Positions 23,920 through 36,800 of a stretch of 64,000 bases of DNA are shown in pieces (within the stretch, counting starts at the first letter, position 1; each line of letters begins with the position of its first letter). The notes beneath the pieces were generated by a model that was not told where the DNA came from, made no database searches, and saw only the letters and a program-made list of their open reading frames with translations. The DNA comes from Bolinopsis microptera (lineage: Eukaryota; Ctenophora; Tentaculata; Lobata; Bolinopsidae). Position numbers and translations under genes: made by a program. The DNA is taken from NCBI RefSeq assembly GCF_026151205.1, contig NC_087078.1:17873118-17937117 (forward strand), read 5' to 3'.

Positions 23920-25621
23920 TCAGCTCGACTTCTTGCTTTCTTCGTTATCTTTGTTTAAAAGCCACAGTTCTAAGTTTAGAGATCCAGCAAACGCTACCCA
24001 GGCTATGTACGGTGCAAGCAGGAACGCTGAAATTACAGAGTTGTTTTTTAAAATTCATTTATTATTCGATTCATAGCCTAAGATTATTTGGACCATATTA
24101 GTAAATTTGGGTAGAATCAAGAATGCAACACAAGATTCTACTAAAAATGTAGATAGAAAATTCAAGTGATTTTCTATGGCGTTAAGCTTTACAATTTAAA
24201 GTAGGTTTTAATTGCTAGGTTATTAAGTGTAACAATGTTACTAGTTACTACAAATGTTACTACTATACCTGCGCTCTTACGGACTCTACCAAAGAGAACA
24301 GCAGTTATTATTATCAGTACCCATAAACAGCACAGCTCTATAAACGCCTGTATTGAGCATGGTTATAAATATAACATGGTACACACTTTATTTTAAAAAT
24401 TGTAGAATTTAAATGTGGCTGTAGTGTCTGACTGTACACTGTAGAGTATAACAGATAAAAACTGTGTAAAATTTAAATTTGAGTAGAAATATATTCAGAG
24501 AATCGATCGGGAAAGTCGGGTAGCATTTATATATCAATGACAATAACACCATGAACATCGCCATCATGATTATTGCAATATTAGACCGATGGATTATGAA
24601 GGAACTGAAAACATGTTTTGATATATATGTTATAAAAACACAACAAATCACTACTAACTGCCAGCAGGTCTCTAGCTTCCAAGTAGATGAAGACCCAGGA
24701 GAAGTTAGCCACCAGCTGTATTGTGTAGAGCGAGAGAGGTAACGCTTGCTTCATGAAACCTCCCCTTCTCCACACCAAGAACGCTGCAATTTTGAATATT
24801 CGGTCACGTGATCAAGTTCATGTTTAAAGTTATGAGTTGAACTTACTCGTGGAACAAACTAAGAACTTTGGCAGTTCATTCAATATGGGCAGAGTGATAA
24901 CGGGAAGAATTTTAGATTATCAATAACAAAACCAATCCTGCAACAAACAAACAACAAACAACAATTAATGTTGTTGTTTGTTTGTTGCAGGGTCCTTTTC
25001 GCAGGGCTTTTTAGATTTGTATTTGCTACTGAACAGCTCCTACAACATCTAATCTACAACACCAGTTAAGGTGCAAACTGGATAACTGCGAAGACAGTAT
25101 TTAATATGCACCACAAGTCACTACCTGCAAAGGACATGAGGAGGTAAAGTGCAGCCCAAACAGGACCAAACACAGAGTTAGGGGGTGTCCAGTCCGGTTT
25201 CTCGAGACCTTCGTACCTGAACGAGGAGACTGATTTAAGGTACTTCATGCAGCTCTGACCTAAGTTTAAGTGAAAATTTATCTATTAGTATTTGCCATGA
25301 TTCAGGATTATATCATGTTGCAAATTTTAACTAGATGTTCAAGCTTAAACGACATTTTGATATGAGGTAAAAGAGCAATTTCTTGATGACATTTGGTTTG
25401 AAACAGTTCAATGAATAGAAAAGAATTTCCGCAAAATCGCAATCGAATAAAAATAACATTTATAATATTCTGTATTCTATCTTCAGTAAGCTTCAGTAAG
25501 CTTACCAGTCGTCCCCATCCTCAGCCATGGTGAGAGCGGAAGTTGCGAAGCCCCCTCCAAACGTAACCCCCACTATAAACAATAACACCACACAACTCTC
25601 CGACACGCTCGGGGCGTGCAT
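23920..25621 (-). CDS. TSPO: Translocator protein (TSPO/peripheral benzodiazepine receptor)
   Basis: Five-helix TspO/MBR protein of the outer mitochondrial membrane that binds cholesterol and porphyrins. Exon 1, 25506-25621 (starts MHAPSVSESC, helix 1); exon 2, 25125-25252 with the family signature EGLEKPDWTPPNSVFGPVWA; exon 3, 24645-24783 (FLVWRRGGFMKQALPLSLY, then QLVANFSWVFIYLEARDL); exon 4, ending near 24480 and starting 24604 (helix 4, IAIIMMAMFMVLLSLIYK); last exon, 23920-24026 (FLLAPYIAWVAFAGSLNLEL, matching the PYLAWLAF motif). The exon 4 donor could not be placed with a standard GT in the right phase, so the join to the last exon is uncertain. Usual family length (about 160-190 residues) fits. 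An intron stem-loop lies at 24937-24991. Confidence 0.87.
24937..24991. repeat. Intronic inverted repeat in TSPO
   Basis: CCTGCAACAAACAAACAAC and its exact complement face each other across a short AT-rich centre, with further partial pairing inside. It lies in the intron between TSPO exons 2 and 3 and can form a hairpin of at least 19 bp in the transcript. Confidence 0.75.
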
Positions 25622-25853
25622 CTTGGGGAAAAGAGGGTTCTGGAATAGCAAAAACTGATTATAATTTAACAAGCGGTGTGATAATTTTAGGTAATAAGAC
25701 TGAGAAATCTAGACAGCTCAATTGAGTGTAGCTGAGAAGAGACAAAGAGAAGAGACAAAGTCTCCTAACAAGAGTATATAATAAGGGTATAAAAACTACA
25801 GCAGAGAGCACTAGTTGGGAGATGGTACGTATTTTCATAAAAGGGTGGAGAGT

Positions 25854-27040
25854 ACCTACTAATTGGTTGCGGGTGAAAAAATAAGTCAAAACTGTAAAAT
25901 TTCGGTCCTGGAAATTTCATCTTCAAAAACTGAAAATGGGACAGAGATTGGGACAACATGATTTTGCAATTTTATTCGGGATTTTGACTCCCAGTACCTC
26001 AATTTGGTTTCATACCATCATCAATTAGCTGACTAATTGGTTTCTGGGCAAAATGTTTATCCAATCTGTCAAATTTGTGTTCAGAAAATTTCACATTTGA
26101 AAATGGGACAGAATTTTGAAAATACAACTTTTCGTTTTGTTAAGCTTTCTGCTGTGGGCTTCCTCCGACCGAAATCAAACTTCCAGCACCTCAATCGTGT
26201 CATAGGCACCTATAGTTGACTTACTAATTGGTTGCAGGTGAAAAAATCAGTAAAAACTGTACAATTTTGGTCATGGAAATTTCATCTTCAAAAACTGAAA
26301 ATGGGACAGAGATTGGGACAATATGATTTTGCAATTTTATTCGGGATTTTGACTCCCAGTACCTCAATTTGGTTTCATACCATCATCAATTTAAATTAGC
26401 TGACTAATTGGTTTCTGGGCAAAAAGTTCATCCAATCTGTCAAATTTGTGTTCAGAAAATTTCACATTTGAAAATGGGACAGAATTTTGAAAATACAACT
26501 TTTCGTTTTGTTAAGCTTTCTGCTGTGGGCTTCCTCCGACCGAAATCAAACTTCCAGCACCTCAATCGTGTCATATGGCACCTATAGTTGACTTACTAAT
26601 TCGTTGCGGGTGAAAAAATCAGTAAAAACTGTAAAATTTCGGTCCTGGAAATTTCATCTTCAAAAACTGAAAATGGGACAGAGATTGGGACAATATGATT
26701 TTGCAGTTTTATTCGGGATTTTGACTCCAAGTACCTCAATTTGGTTTCATACCATCATCAATTAGCTGACTTATTGGTTTCTGGGCAAAAAGTTCATCCA
26801 ATCTGTCAAATTTGTGTTCAGAAAATTTCACATTTGAAAATGGGACAGAATTTTGAAAATACAACTTTTCGTTTTGTTAAGCTTTCTGCTGTGGGCTTCC
26901 TCCGACCGAAATCAAACTTCCAGCACCTCAATCGTGTCATATGGCACCTATAGTTGACTTACTAATTGGTTGCGGGTGAAAAAATCAGTAAAAACTGTAA
27001 AATTTCGGTCCTGGAAATTTCATCTTCAAAAACTGAAAAT
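25854..27040. repeat. 366-bp dimeric satellite, left part
   Basis: About three and a quarter head-to-tail units of a 366-bp repeat. Each unit consists of two related halves of about 183 bp, each starting GAAAATGGGACAGA and containing a CTCAATTTGGTTTCATACC- or CTCAATCGTGTCATATGGC-type segment, followed by a C/G-poor tail. The array is interrupted at 27040 by the LINE and resumes at 33867 in the same phase. Short ORFs (for example VSGQKVHPICQICVQKISHL) recur once per unit only because the unit length is near a multiple of three; they are not genes. Confidence 0.95.
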
Positions 27041-27369
27041 TTTAAACTTTCCACTTATCATTTTAAACTTTCCACTTATCATTTTAAACTTTCACTTATC
27101 ATTTTAAACTTTCATTTCGCCACCTTTTCTTAAGCTCTCTTATCTTTTTTAGATTACACCCTTATTTCAAGTTTTTATAACGGTTTTTTTCAATCATGTA
27201 CTATAATGCTTATCTAAGATAATTTTTATCCGTTAAAGTTGTGACCTTTTACCCGTTTTTCTAGAACCTTCCTAACGTCTATGCTATTCATAGTTTAACA
27301 CGTACATTTTATTTACCACGTGATAAGTTTTTACCGGCTACACTTTAGCTGTGCCCATATTTATCGGTT

Positions 27370-28434
27370 ATGTCGAGTATCTTAGGGTACTTTTCTGGTT
27401 CTCCGCCACAGAATTCGGATAATAAAAGGACTTTATCTGATGTAAGTGCTAGTAGTTCGCCCTCTGACAAGGATGCTCCAAAACGTCCGAACTTAAACAT
27501 CTCAGGCTCTCCTATCAAGACCGAAGAGCAGTCCATAGTTAAGCTAATAGAAACCCTGTTTAATAACTTTTCTAATTCGACTGTTTCCAGACTTGATGCC
27601 ATCTCCGTTAAATTAGAAAGTTTTGATTCTAGATTAGATATTATCTCGTCAAAACTCGATACGTATGATTCCCGAATGTCTAGTATTGAGGAGAGAGCGG
27701 GGTCACAACAGCTCGAACTCACCGATTTATCAGACCGTGTCATTTCCTTGGAAAACCTAAATATTGAGCTTGAGGCGAAACTAGATACACTCTCAGGGTC
27801 AAACTCAGCTAACTTAGAGTCAGGATGGGAGCCAGTAGGTTCTCCTGAGACCAAAATTGCCTTACTTGGTGATTCTAATTCGGGGGGGAAAATTAAATTC
27901 GGACAGGGAAAGGGAACCCTAGGGGCCGCCTTACCGGGATCTGATACCTTTGTAGCTACGGTCGAGAATTTACCAGAGCCAGAAACATATAATGGTATAT
28001 CTGATCTTATTTTAGCAGTAGGCACAAACAACTTAAAGTTAGATTCTTGTGTCCCGGAAGATTTGGCTAAATCTACTTTCTCCTACATAAAGAAAGTCAG
28101 GAAAGCACTTCCTTCATGTCATGTCTTTTGTCCCGGGGTTCTCCCATCTACCTCCCCCACAATCAACACCAGAATCACAAAATATAACTTTTATTTGAAC
28201 GATATGTGCCAAAATTTGCCGAATGCATCATACGTAGATATGAAAACATTCCAAAGCAACAACGGCAAGCTGCTACCGAAATTTTCAGTCGGAAACTCGG
28301 ACTCTTTTCATCTAAACGAAGCCGGTTTGAAGGTTTATTTTAGCCGGTTAAAATTTGCCCTAAGGGCCAGACATGGCCTCCCAAATATCAAACGGGTCCA
28401 ACGTAGGTCAAGTAATTCTCCGACAACCTCTTAA
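27370..28434 (+). CDS. LINE ORF1: coiled coil plus SGNH esterase
   Basis: 354 residues, uninterrupted, ATG start. Residues about 45-150 form heptad-rich coiled coil (for example VSRLDAISVKLESFDSRLD). Residues about 160-345 are an SGNH/GDSL hydrolase: IALLGDSN (nucleophile Ser block), LILAVGTNNL (block III) and DSFHLNEAGL (block V with the Asp-x-x-His pair). All catalytic blocks look intact. No RRM or CCHC knuckle was seen. Esterase ORF1 proteins are known in CR1/L2-group LINEs; they are trans-acting RNA-associated proteins of the retrotransposon particle. Here it precedes an L1/Tx1-type ORF2, which is unusual. Confidence 0.88.
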   Translation: MSSILGYFSGSPPQNSDNKRTLSDVSASSSPSDKDAPKRPNLNISGSPIKTEEQSIVKLIETLFNNFSNSTVSRLDAISVKLESFDSRLDIISSKLDTYDSRMSSIEERAGSQQLELTDLSDRVISLENLNIELEAKLDTLSGSNSANLESGWEPVGSPETKIALLGDSNSGGKIKFGQGKGTLGAALPGSDTFVATVENLPEPETYNGISDLILAVGTNNLKLDSCVPEDLAKSTFSYIKKVRKALPSCHVFCPGVLPSTSPTINTRITKYNFYLNDMCQNLPNASYVDMKTFQSNNGKLLPKFSVGNSDSFHLNEAGLKVYFSRLKFALRARHGLPNIKRVQRRSSNSPTTS

Positions 28435-29574
28435 AACCGGTTGTAACTCTTATATCACCCAGTTATTTACTAATCGTTTAAATTGGTATTTTTTATTTAT
28501 AGGGCGTTTTCTCTGTAATTATCAAGTTATAGCTTACGAAGTTCGAGGGACCCCTTCATTTTAAAACTTTGAACATCTGCTTTACTGCTTAGTAATTGTA
28601 CAGCGTGTGCCTATTCTTCAGGTGGTGGTTCATTGGTTCCGTGGTGTAGGAGCTATTTAGGGCTTATAGTTATTATCACTTTATCATTCGCTATCAAGCG
28701 TGCGTATCTCAAATTATATTATTGTGACCGCCAGCTTTATGTTATTGTATCCGTCAGCTCGATACCATTGACCTTAATAATGCTATATTTGCTCCATTCA
28801 GTCGCTTGTCCAGTTTAGGGAACTTTTAATTCATAATTTAATCCCCTCTCATTATTACACCTGTATATTACCGACTTCGAGAGAACCAGTTCTAAATTCT
28901 GGTTATTGTATGGATGTCTGATCCAATATTAATTTATTGCTGCAGATCCTTCTCCACGTGAGTCACATCTTTATACCACCTTTACCTTGTTAAATATGGT
29001 TATATGTACTATTACCAGGGTCCTTTTGGCTCGTCCTGATTTTTAGTACAGTAAAGTTATTCATTAAATTAAAGTTTTAAAAAAATTATATACAGGCTAT
29101 GCCAACTAAAAACCACAAAAAAAATTCTGTTCGGTGTATAGCTTTAACCTCTCCACAATATATTGAGGCCATTTTTATTTTGTTCTAGATTTTCTGATCT
29201 TCTACCTGTTACATTTTCGGGTACACTGTCACAACTTCTCCTTGCGACGCGTTCACTCATGTTTCCTAGGTACAGTGTGTTTTACACCTTGCTACCTCGT
29301 CACCTCAATAATTGGTATTACTATTATTCCGATAATAACTGTTATAATAAGGGCGGGGCTAGTGTAGGTTGTAGTACAAACATGCCGTATCACTGTAGAG
29401 TCTATTTCTCTACGATCGTTTTCTGTGTTTCTATGTTGTGTGTGCATGTTTTTTGTGTTATTGACATTGTATATTCTCACGTTTTCACAACACCATCACC
29501 TTCATTTCTGGGGTTTAATTTAGGGGGTGTTAAGAACTACACCAAGGAAGGATGGGGCATTTTTCAGATTAACA
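28435..29574 (+). other. Long LINE inter-ORF spacer
   Basis: About 1.1 kb between ORF1 stop and ORF2 start, much longer than is usual in L1 elements. Only short ORFs are present (61-142 codons); none shows a recognisable domain. It may hold an internal promoter or translation-initiation element for ORF2, but no specific motif supports this. Confidence 0.6.
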
Positions 29575-32500
29575 ATGACTCCGCAAAATAACAGCAATAG
29601 TGGGTTGGCATGCCCAAAAATCGGTTCTTTCAACTGCAATGGTATGGGAAACCCGATTAAACGTAATCTTGTCTTAAACTGGTTAAAAAATAAACCTGAG
29701 AAAATTATTTGTCTTCAAGAAACACACTCAACTCCTCAAGTTGAGAGAGAGTGGAAACATTCTTGGGACGGGGAGATAATCTTTAACCATGGTACTTCAA
29801 ACTCAACCGGTATCGCCCTACTTGTTAAACCTGATGCTTCGAATCTCACTATTATTAACCATCGTAGCATCAGCCAAGGTCGCGCGACCCTTGTAGAAAT
29901 AGAGTACGACTCTCTCAAATTGTGTTTGGTGAATGTATACTGCCCAAATAATGACGATGTGTCATTTCTTGAAAACATATTTTTAGAAACTCTCAGTCGT
30001 TCACGAGATGATCAAATAATTTTTGTTGGAGACTGGAATACAGTTCTGAACAACATGTTGGATAAGCAGGGGGGGGTCCGCCACCCATGCAAATAGTCGC
30101 TGCCAGAAATTCATTAATGATTGCATTAGCGACTATGGGTTTAGTGATATTTTCCGTCTTAACAGAGGTGCTGAGGCACGGGTTTTTACTCACTTTAACA
30201 AAAAGTACAAAACTCAGTCTAGATTAGATTTTTTCTTGATCCAAGATAGCCTAGTCAATCTACCTGTATGTGATACAGAAATAAGTCATGGCTATAAATC
30301 TGATCACAGCTACATCTCGCTATCCCTCCAGGGCTCTACTATTGCACACGGAAAAGGATATTGGAAAATTAACAACTCTCATCTCCTGGATCAAAATTTT
30401 ATTAACGAAATAAAGAAAATCATTGACAATACTAAAGAGGATAGCTTCGATTCTTACGGGGGTCTTTGGGACGTTATAAAAATCAAAATAAAACAGTTCG
30501 CAATGACTTTTGGTAAAAAGAAAAAAAAAGAAATCACAGTAAAAAAAGAAAAGTTAAAAAAAGATATTGAAGATTGTAAAAAAGATTCGAACCTAACAAA
30601 CTGTACAATACTACAGAAGAAATTATTTGAAGCAGAATTAGATTTAAATCATATTATAGATCAGGAGGTGAGAGGTGCAATTACTAGATCACGTGTGCAG
30701 TGGACAGAGGAGGGGGAGCGCTCGACTAAATACTTTTTTGGACTGGAAAAATCAAACGGCAAGAAAAAAAGTATTAGTAAACTGATAGACATCGAAGGCA
30801 ATGACCTCACAGACCAGGATAACATCTCTAGTCACGTGGTTAACTTTTATCAGAACCTGTATAACTCAACTAACCCATCTCCCACTGAGATAGATAATTA
30901 TTTAACCAGTAGCGATTTAAAGCAAATCCCACAAGAAATTACGGAAACTCTGGAGGGGCCTATCACGTTGCACGAAATGGATGCTATTGTCAATAAGTTA
31001 ACCAACAATAAATCTCCAGGTTGGGACGGGCTTTCTGCTGAATTTTACAAAACTTTTTGGATGGATATCAGGCAGATCATGTATAACTCCTATTTAGAAT
31101 CTATTAACAGGGGATGCTTGTCGCCCTCGCAGAGAATAGGTATTCTTACTCTTATTCCCAAGCCAAAAAGCCCAGTGGAACTTAATTACATAAAGAATTG
31201 GAGACCTATTACTCTGCTAAACATTGACTATAAAATCTTCACACATATAGCTAAAAATAGGATTATGAAGGCTATCCCTAGCATAATCAGCAAAACCCAG
31301 TCAGGCTTTCAAGCGGGCAGGAGTACAGCAGATAATCTTATTCTCATGTCAATGGTTCTGGAATCATTTAACAACGACACGGAACAAGAGGGCCTCCTTT
31401 TACAGATTGATTTTGAAAAGTGTTTTGATTCGGTAGAACATAACTTTGTCTTCAGTACTCTTGAAAAATTGGGTTTCAGCGAATACATTATTAAACTGAT
31501 TAAAGTGGCTTTTCAAGCATGCTTTAGCTACGCCAATATTAATGGGTTTTTAAGCTCGCCTATTTATATTCTAAGAGGTCTTCACCAGGGTAGTCCACTG
31601 TCTCCTATTCTCTTTCTGATTGTGGCCCAAACTTTCTCGAATAAAATCCAGATTAATCCTAATATCAGGGGTCTTAACATATCAGGTGTGGAAATCTTAC
31701 AGAGTCTATTTGCAGACGACACTGATCTGTTTCTGAAAGCTTCAATTGAAAGTGTAGAGGCGGTTATGACAGAACTCAGAACTTTTGCTCAGTGCTCGGG
31801 GTGTAAAGCTAACATCGACAAAACTAGATGTATTCCTTTAGGTCGAGCTCGTCTTAATACAACTCTACTAGAATCCCTTCAAAGTTTATACGGCTATGAT
31901 TTTATAACAAATAACTTCACCGCTTTGGGTATAGTTTATATGAACGATGGCTCACTGATGGATATTGTCAACAGTAATTATAATGATAAATTGATTAAGG
32001 TTCAGTCTTGGATAAACCGATGGAGCAAGAGGGATTTGACGCTGATGGGTAAATGCACAGTCATTAAAACCCTTCTCTTTTCCCAAATAACATATCTTGT
32101 TTCTCCTCTCCCTCGACCGGATGCTTCCTTTATCAAAATCTTTGACACGGCTATTTTCCATTTTCTTTGGGGTTGCAAACGCGATAAAGTAAAACGTGAG
32201 ATTATTACCCGAAATAAGGAACATGGAGGCCTGGGACTTTTTTATTTATCTGATTTTATTATAGGTCTCAAAACCAGCCTCATATCCAAGCTACTAAATA
32301 ATTCCTTTCACCACACTTGGAAAGATATTATGATTATGCAGCTGAAATTTCCTGACCATATCACCATCTCCGTAGAAAACGGTCTCGCTAAAACCAACTG
32401 CCATTTTACTCAAGACGTCCTTAATTGTTACACTGAGTGGAAGATAAGTTCGGTAAATGCAGCCTTGGGTTCTATTGATCACTGCGTGTGGTACAACCAA

Positions 32501-33355
32501 GCAATAACCGACATCGGGGCCAAACTTTGGAACAATCATCTGATTGATAAGGGAATATTTTACATCTCAGATTTCCTTTCTATAGACCAAAGTACAATCC
32601 TTAACTACGATATGTTCATTAACAAGTGGGAGCTGTCTCCAAATACTATTTCCAAAACTGAGTACTGTAACATTATCATGGGGATACGGAGATATAACTG
32701 CCCCACTATTAACTCAAGGAATATTGAGTTTGTTGACTCAAATATAAAACTTAAATTTTTACATTCTGTAACTGGACAGGTGAAGGGAAGTAAAATTCGG
32801 GATAAAATGTACGACTCTATCTGCCCAAACGAGCTGTCCCCATTACGTCAATGGGTTATTGACCTAAATAATCAACCAATAGATTGGGCGGTCGTTCTTA
32901 GCAACCTATTTTTCTTAGTATCTAAAAATTTTAAGTTGATTCAATTTCAGTACAAGCTTTTAATGAGGATCACGACGTGTAGATACATGAGACACAAAAT
33001 GAAAATTGTTACAGATACTCCCATGTGTAGCCTGTGTAACACATACTTAGAAACAATTCCTCATATCTATCTCCATTGTATCCACACAAATAGCTTCGTC
33101 ACAATACTTGAAGACTTTATAAAAAGGAAAATCGATAGAAATTACAAAGACCCCAATAAAATTAATTTTATAGTTTGTAATCACACTTCACAAATTATAA
33201 ATTATTTTAATATTGTTGCCAAATGGTACATTAGCAAAAGATTTCAGGCAGGGGACATGCCGATCTGGCAGGGATATATCAAACTTCTTAAACTTTCACT
33301 TACTGGAGACAAAATAGGCCACAAAAGTTCTATTGTGTCGATCTTGGCCGATTAG
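29575..33355 (+). CDS. LINE ORF2: APE endonuclease-reverse transcriptase
   Basis: About 1,260 codons. The APE-type endonuclease shows GSFNCNGM, CLQETHS, VNVYCPNNDD, GDWNTVLN and SDHSYIS. The reverse transcriptase shows RSRVQWTEEGERSTKYFFGL and SPGWDGLSAEFYKTFW, which are diagnostic of the L1/Tx1 group, then LIPKPKS, WRPITLLN, LHQGSPLSPILF and the catalytic FADDTDLF. The C-terminus has the L1-type zinc knuckle CSLCNTYLETIPHIYLHC. The frame shifts once at an 8-G run (30069-30076): endonuclease codons before it and the rest after it are in different frames. This could be a real mutation or a homopolymer sequencing error. ATG at 29575 was chosen; an upstream in-frame GTG at 29527 is less likely. 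Confidence 0.93.
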
Positions 33356-33823
33356 GGCAAATTGTCCACCCCATTTATATTGCTGTCTTTGTTATTTTAC
33401 TAGCAATGGTTATTGTTACTATCTTACAGTACTACTAACTGTTTTTTGTAGTACATGCCCTGCTTCCTTCCATTCCTAAACTACCTTACAAGCTCTTCCT
33501 CTTTTACACCCTTTTCAATCACTTCATTTCACTCATTCACTTCATATCTTATTACCACAGTATCTGCCAAAACTAACATGGCCCATGTGGAAGGGGGCCT
33601 TGACGTTGTTGACCACTTGGCCCTGCATCCCAAGCTGACGGTCGGCCTCCACTCTCTAAAAACATACCTTCAGTGAAGGCAGATGGTCAGCAAATAGCGA
33701 TGCTAGGGCTTGGTGTGAACAAATCTTGACCAACTTTCACACCTTTGGGACGACTCTCGCAAATGCGAGAGTAATGACCCCGGGGAGGGCCCCATTGGTT
33801 TTAGTAGGTTGCATATTTAAAAG

Positions 33824-33866
<43 letters not shown>

Positions 33867-33873
<7 letters not shown>

Positions 33874-36800
33874 GAAAATGGGACAGAGATTGGGACAATA
33901 TGATTTTGCAGTTTTATTCGGGATTTTGACTCCAAGTACCTCAATTTGGTTTCATACCATCATCAATTAGCTGACTAATTGGTTTCTGGGCAAAAAGTTC
34001 ATCCAATCTGTCAAATTTGTGTTCAGAAAATTTCACATTTGAAAATGGGACAGAATTTTGAAAATACAGCTTTTCGTTTTGTTAAGCTTTCTGCTGTGGG
34101 CTTCCTCCGACCGAAATCAAACTTCCAGCACCTCAATCGTGTCATATGGCACCTATAGTTGACTTACTTATTGGTTGCGGGTGAAATAATCAGTAAAAAC
34201 TGTAAAATTTCGGTCCTGGAAATTTCATCTTCAAAAACTGAAAATGGGACAGAGATTGGGACAATATGATTTTGCAGTTTTATTCGGGATTTTGACTCCC
34301 AGTACCTCAATTTGGTTTCATACCATCATCAATTAGCTGACTTATTGGTTTCTGGGCAAAAAGTTCATCCAATCTGTCAAATTTGTGTTCAGAAAATTTC
34401 ACATTTGAAAATGGGACAGAATTTTGAAAATACAGCTTTTCGTTTTGTTAAGCTTTCTGCTGTGGGCTTCCTCCGACCGAAATCAAACTTCCAGCACCTC
34501 AATCGTGTCATATGGCACCTATAGTTGACTTACTAATTGGTTGCGGGTGAAAAAATCAGTAAAAACTGTAAAATTTCGGTCCTGGAAATTTCATCTTCAA
34601 AAACTGAAAATGGGACAGAGATTGGGACAATATGATTTTGCAATTTTATTCGGGATTTTGACTCCCAGTACCTCAATTTGGTTTCATACCATCATCAATT
34701 AGCTGACTAATTGGTTTCTGGGCAAAAAGTTCATCCAATCTGTCAAATTTGTGTTCAGAAAATTTCACATTTGAAAATGGGACAGAATTTTGAAAATACA
34801 GCTTTTCGTTTTGTTAAGCTTTCTGCTGTGGGCTTCCTCCGACCGAAATCAAACTTCCAGCACCTCAATCGTGTCATATGGCACCTATAGTTGACTTACT
34901 AATTGGTTGCGGGTGAAAAAATCAGTAAAAACTGTAAAATTTCGGTCCTGGAAATTTCATCTTCAAAAACTGAAAATGGGACAGAGATTGGGACAATATG
35001 ATTTTGCAGTTTTATTCGGGATTTTGACTCCCAGTACCTCAATTTGGTTTCATACCATCATCAATTAGCTGCTAATTGGTTTCTGGGCAAAAAGTTCATC
35101 CAATCTGTCAAATTTGTGTTCAGAAAATTTCACATTTGAAAATGGGACAGAATTTTGAAAATACAGCTTTTCGTTTTGTTAAGCTTTCTGCTGTGGGCTT
35201 CCTCCGACCGAAATCAAACTTCCAGCACCTCAATCGTGTCATATGGCACCTATAGTTGACTTACTTATTGGTTGCGGGTGAAAAAATCAGTAAAAACTGT
35301 AAAATTTCGGTCCTGGAAATTTCATCTTCAAAAACTGAAAATGGGACAGAGATTGGGACAATATGATTTTGCAGTTTTATTCGGGATTTTGACTCCCAGT
35401 ACCTCAATTTGGTTTCATACCATCATCAATTAGCTGCTAATTGGTTTCTGGGCAAAAAGTTCATCCAATCTGTCAAATTTGTGTTCAGAAAATTTCACAT
35501 TTGAAAATGGGACAGAATTTTGAAAATACAGCTTTTCGTTTTGTTAAGCTTTCTGCTGTGGGCTTCCTCCGACCGAAATCAAACTTCCAGCACCTCAATC
35601 GTGTCATATGGCAACTATAGTTGACTTACTAATCGGTTGCGGGTGAAAAAATCAGTAAAAACTGTAAAATTTCGGTCCTGGAAATTTCATCTTCAAAAAC
35701 TGAAAATGGGACAGAGATTGGGACAATATGATTTTGCAATTTTATTCGGGATTTTGACTCCCAGTACCTCAATTTGGTTTCATACCATCATCAATTAGCT
35801 GCTAATTGGTTTCTGGGCAAAAAGTTCATCCAATCTGTCAAATTTGTGTTCAGAAAATTTCACATTTGAAAATGGGACAGAATTTTGAAAATACAGCTTT
35901 TCGTTTTGTTAAGCTTTCTGCTGTGGGCTTCCTCCGACCGAAATCAAACTTCCAGCACCTCAATCGTGTCATATGGCACCTATAGTTGACTTACTTATTG
36001 GTTGCGGGTGAAAAAATCAGTAAAAACTGTAAAATTTCGGTCCTGGAAATTTCATCTTCAAAAACTGAAAATGGGACAGAGATTGGGACAATATGATTTT
36101 GCAGTTTTATTCGGGATTTTGACTCCCAGTACCTCAATTTGGTTTCATACCATGATCAATTAGCTGCTAATTTGTTTCTGGGCAAAAAGTTCATCCAATC
36201 TGTCAAATTTGTGTTCAGAAAATTTCACATTTGAAAATGGGACAGAATTTTGAAAATACAACTTTTCGTTTTGTTAAGCTTTCTGCTGTGGGCTTCCTCC
36301 GACCGAAATCAAACTTCCAGCACCTCAATCGTGTCATTTGGCAGCTATAGTTGACTTACTAATTGGTTGCGGGTGAAAAAATCAGTAAAAACTGTAAAAT
36401 TTCGGTCCTGGAAATTTCATCTTCAAAAACTGAAAATGGGACAGAGATTGGGACAATATGATTTTGCAATTTTATTCGGGATTTTGACTCCCAGTACCTC
36501 AATTTGGTTTCATACCATCATCAATTAGCTGCTAATTGGTTTCTGGGCAAAAAGTTCATCCAATCTGTCAAATTTGTGTTCAGAAAATTTCACATTTGAA
36601 AATGGGACAGAATTTTGAAAATACAACTTTTCGTTTTGTTAAGCTTTCTGCTGTGGGCTTCCTCCGACCGAAATCAAACTTCCAGCACCTCAATCGTGGC
36701 ATATGGCAACTTACTAACTATAGTTGACTTACTAATCGGTTGCGGGTGAAAAAATCAGTAAAAACTGTAAAATTTCGGTCCTGGAAATTTCATCTTCAAA

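Larger units (their letters stand above)
27041..33866 (+). mobile_element. Full-length L1/Tx1-like LINE with 13-bp TSD
   Basis: A 6.8-kb non-LTR retrotransposon inserted in the satellite. Flanking 13-bp duplications AAAAACTGAAAAT lie at 27028-27040 and 33867-33879. It begins with four tandem copies of a 20-21-bp unit (TTTAAACTTTCCACTTATCA) in the 5' UTR, then ORF1 (27370-28434), a 1.1-kb spacer, ORF2 (29575-33355), a 470-bp 3' UTR and a poly(A) tail of about 43. The intact TSD, long poly(A) and nearly intact ORFs point to a recent insertion. The only coding defect seen is one frame change in an 8-G run in ORF2. Confidence 0.95.

Noticed and set aside
27345-28031. 228-codon ORF on - across LINE ORF1
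   Set aside because: Shadow of ORF1 in the opposite strand, without domain features.
30069-30076. Programmed frameshift in LINE ORF2
   Set aside because: It falls inside the endonuclease domain at a G homopolymer, with no slippery-site plus pseudoknot arrangement; mutation or sequencing error is simpler.
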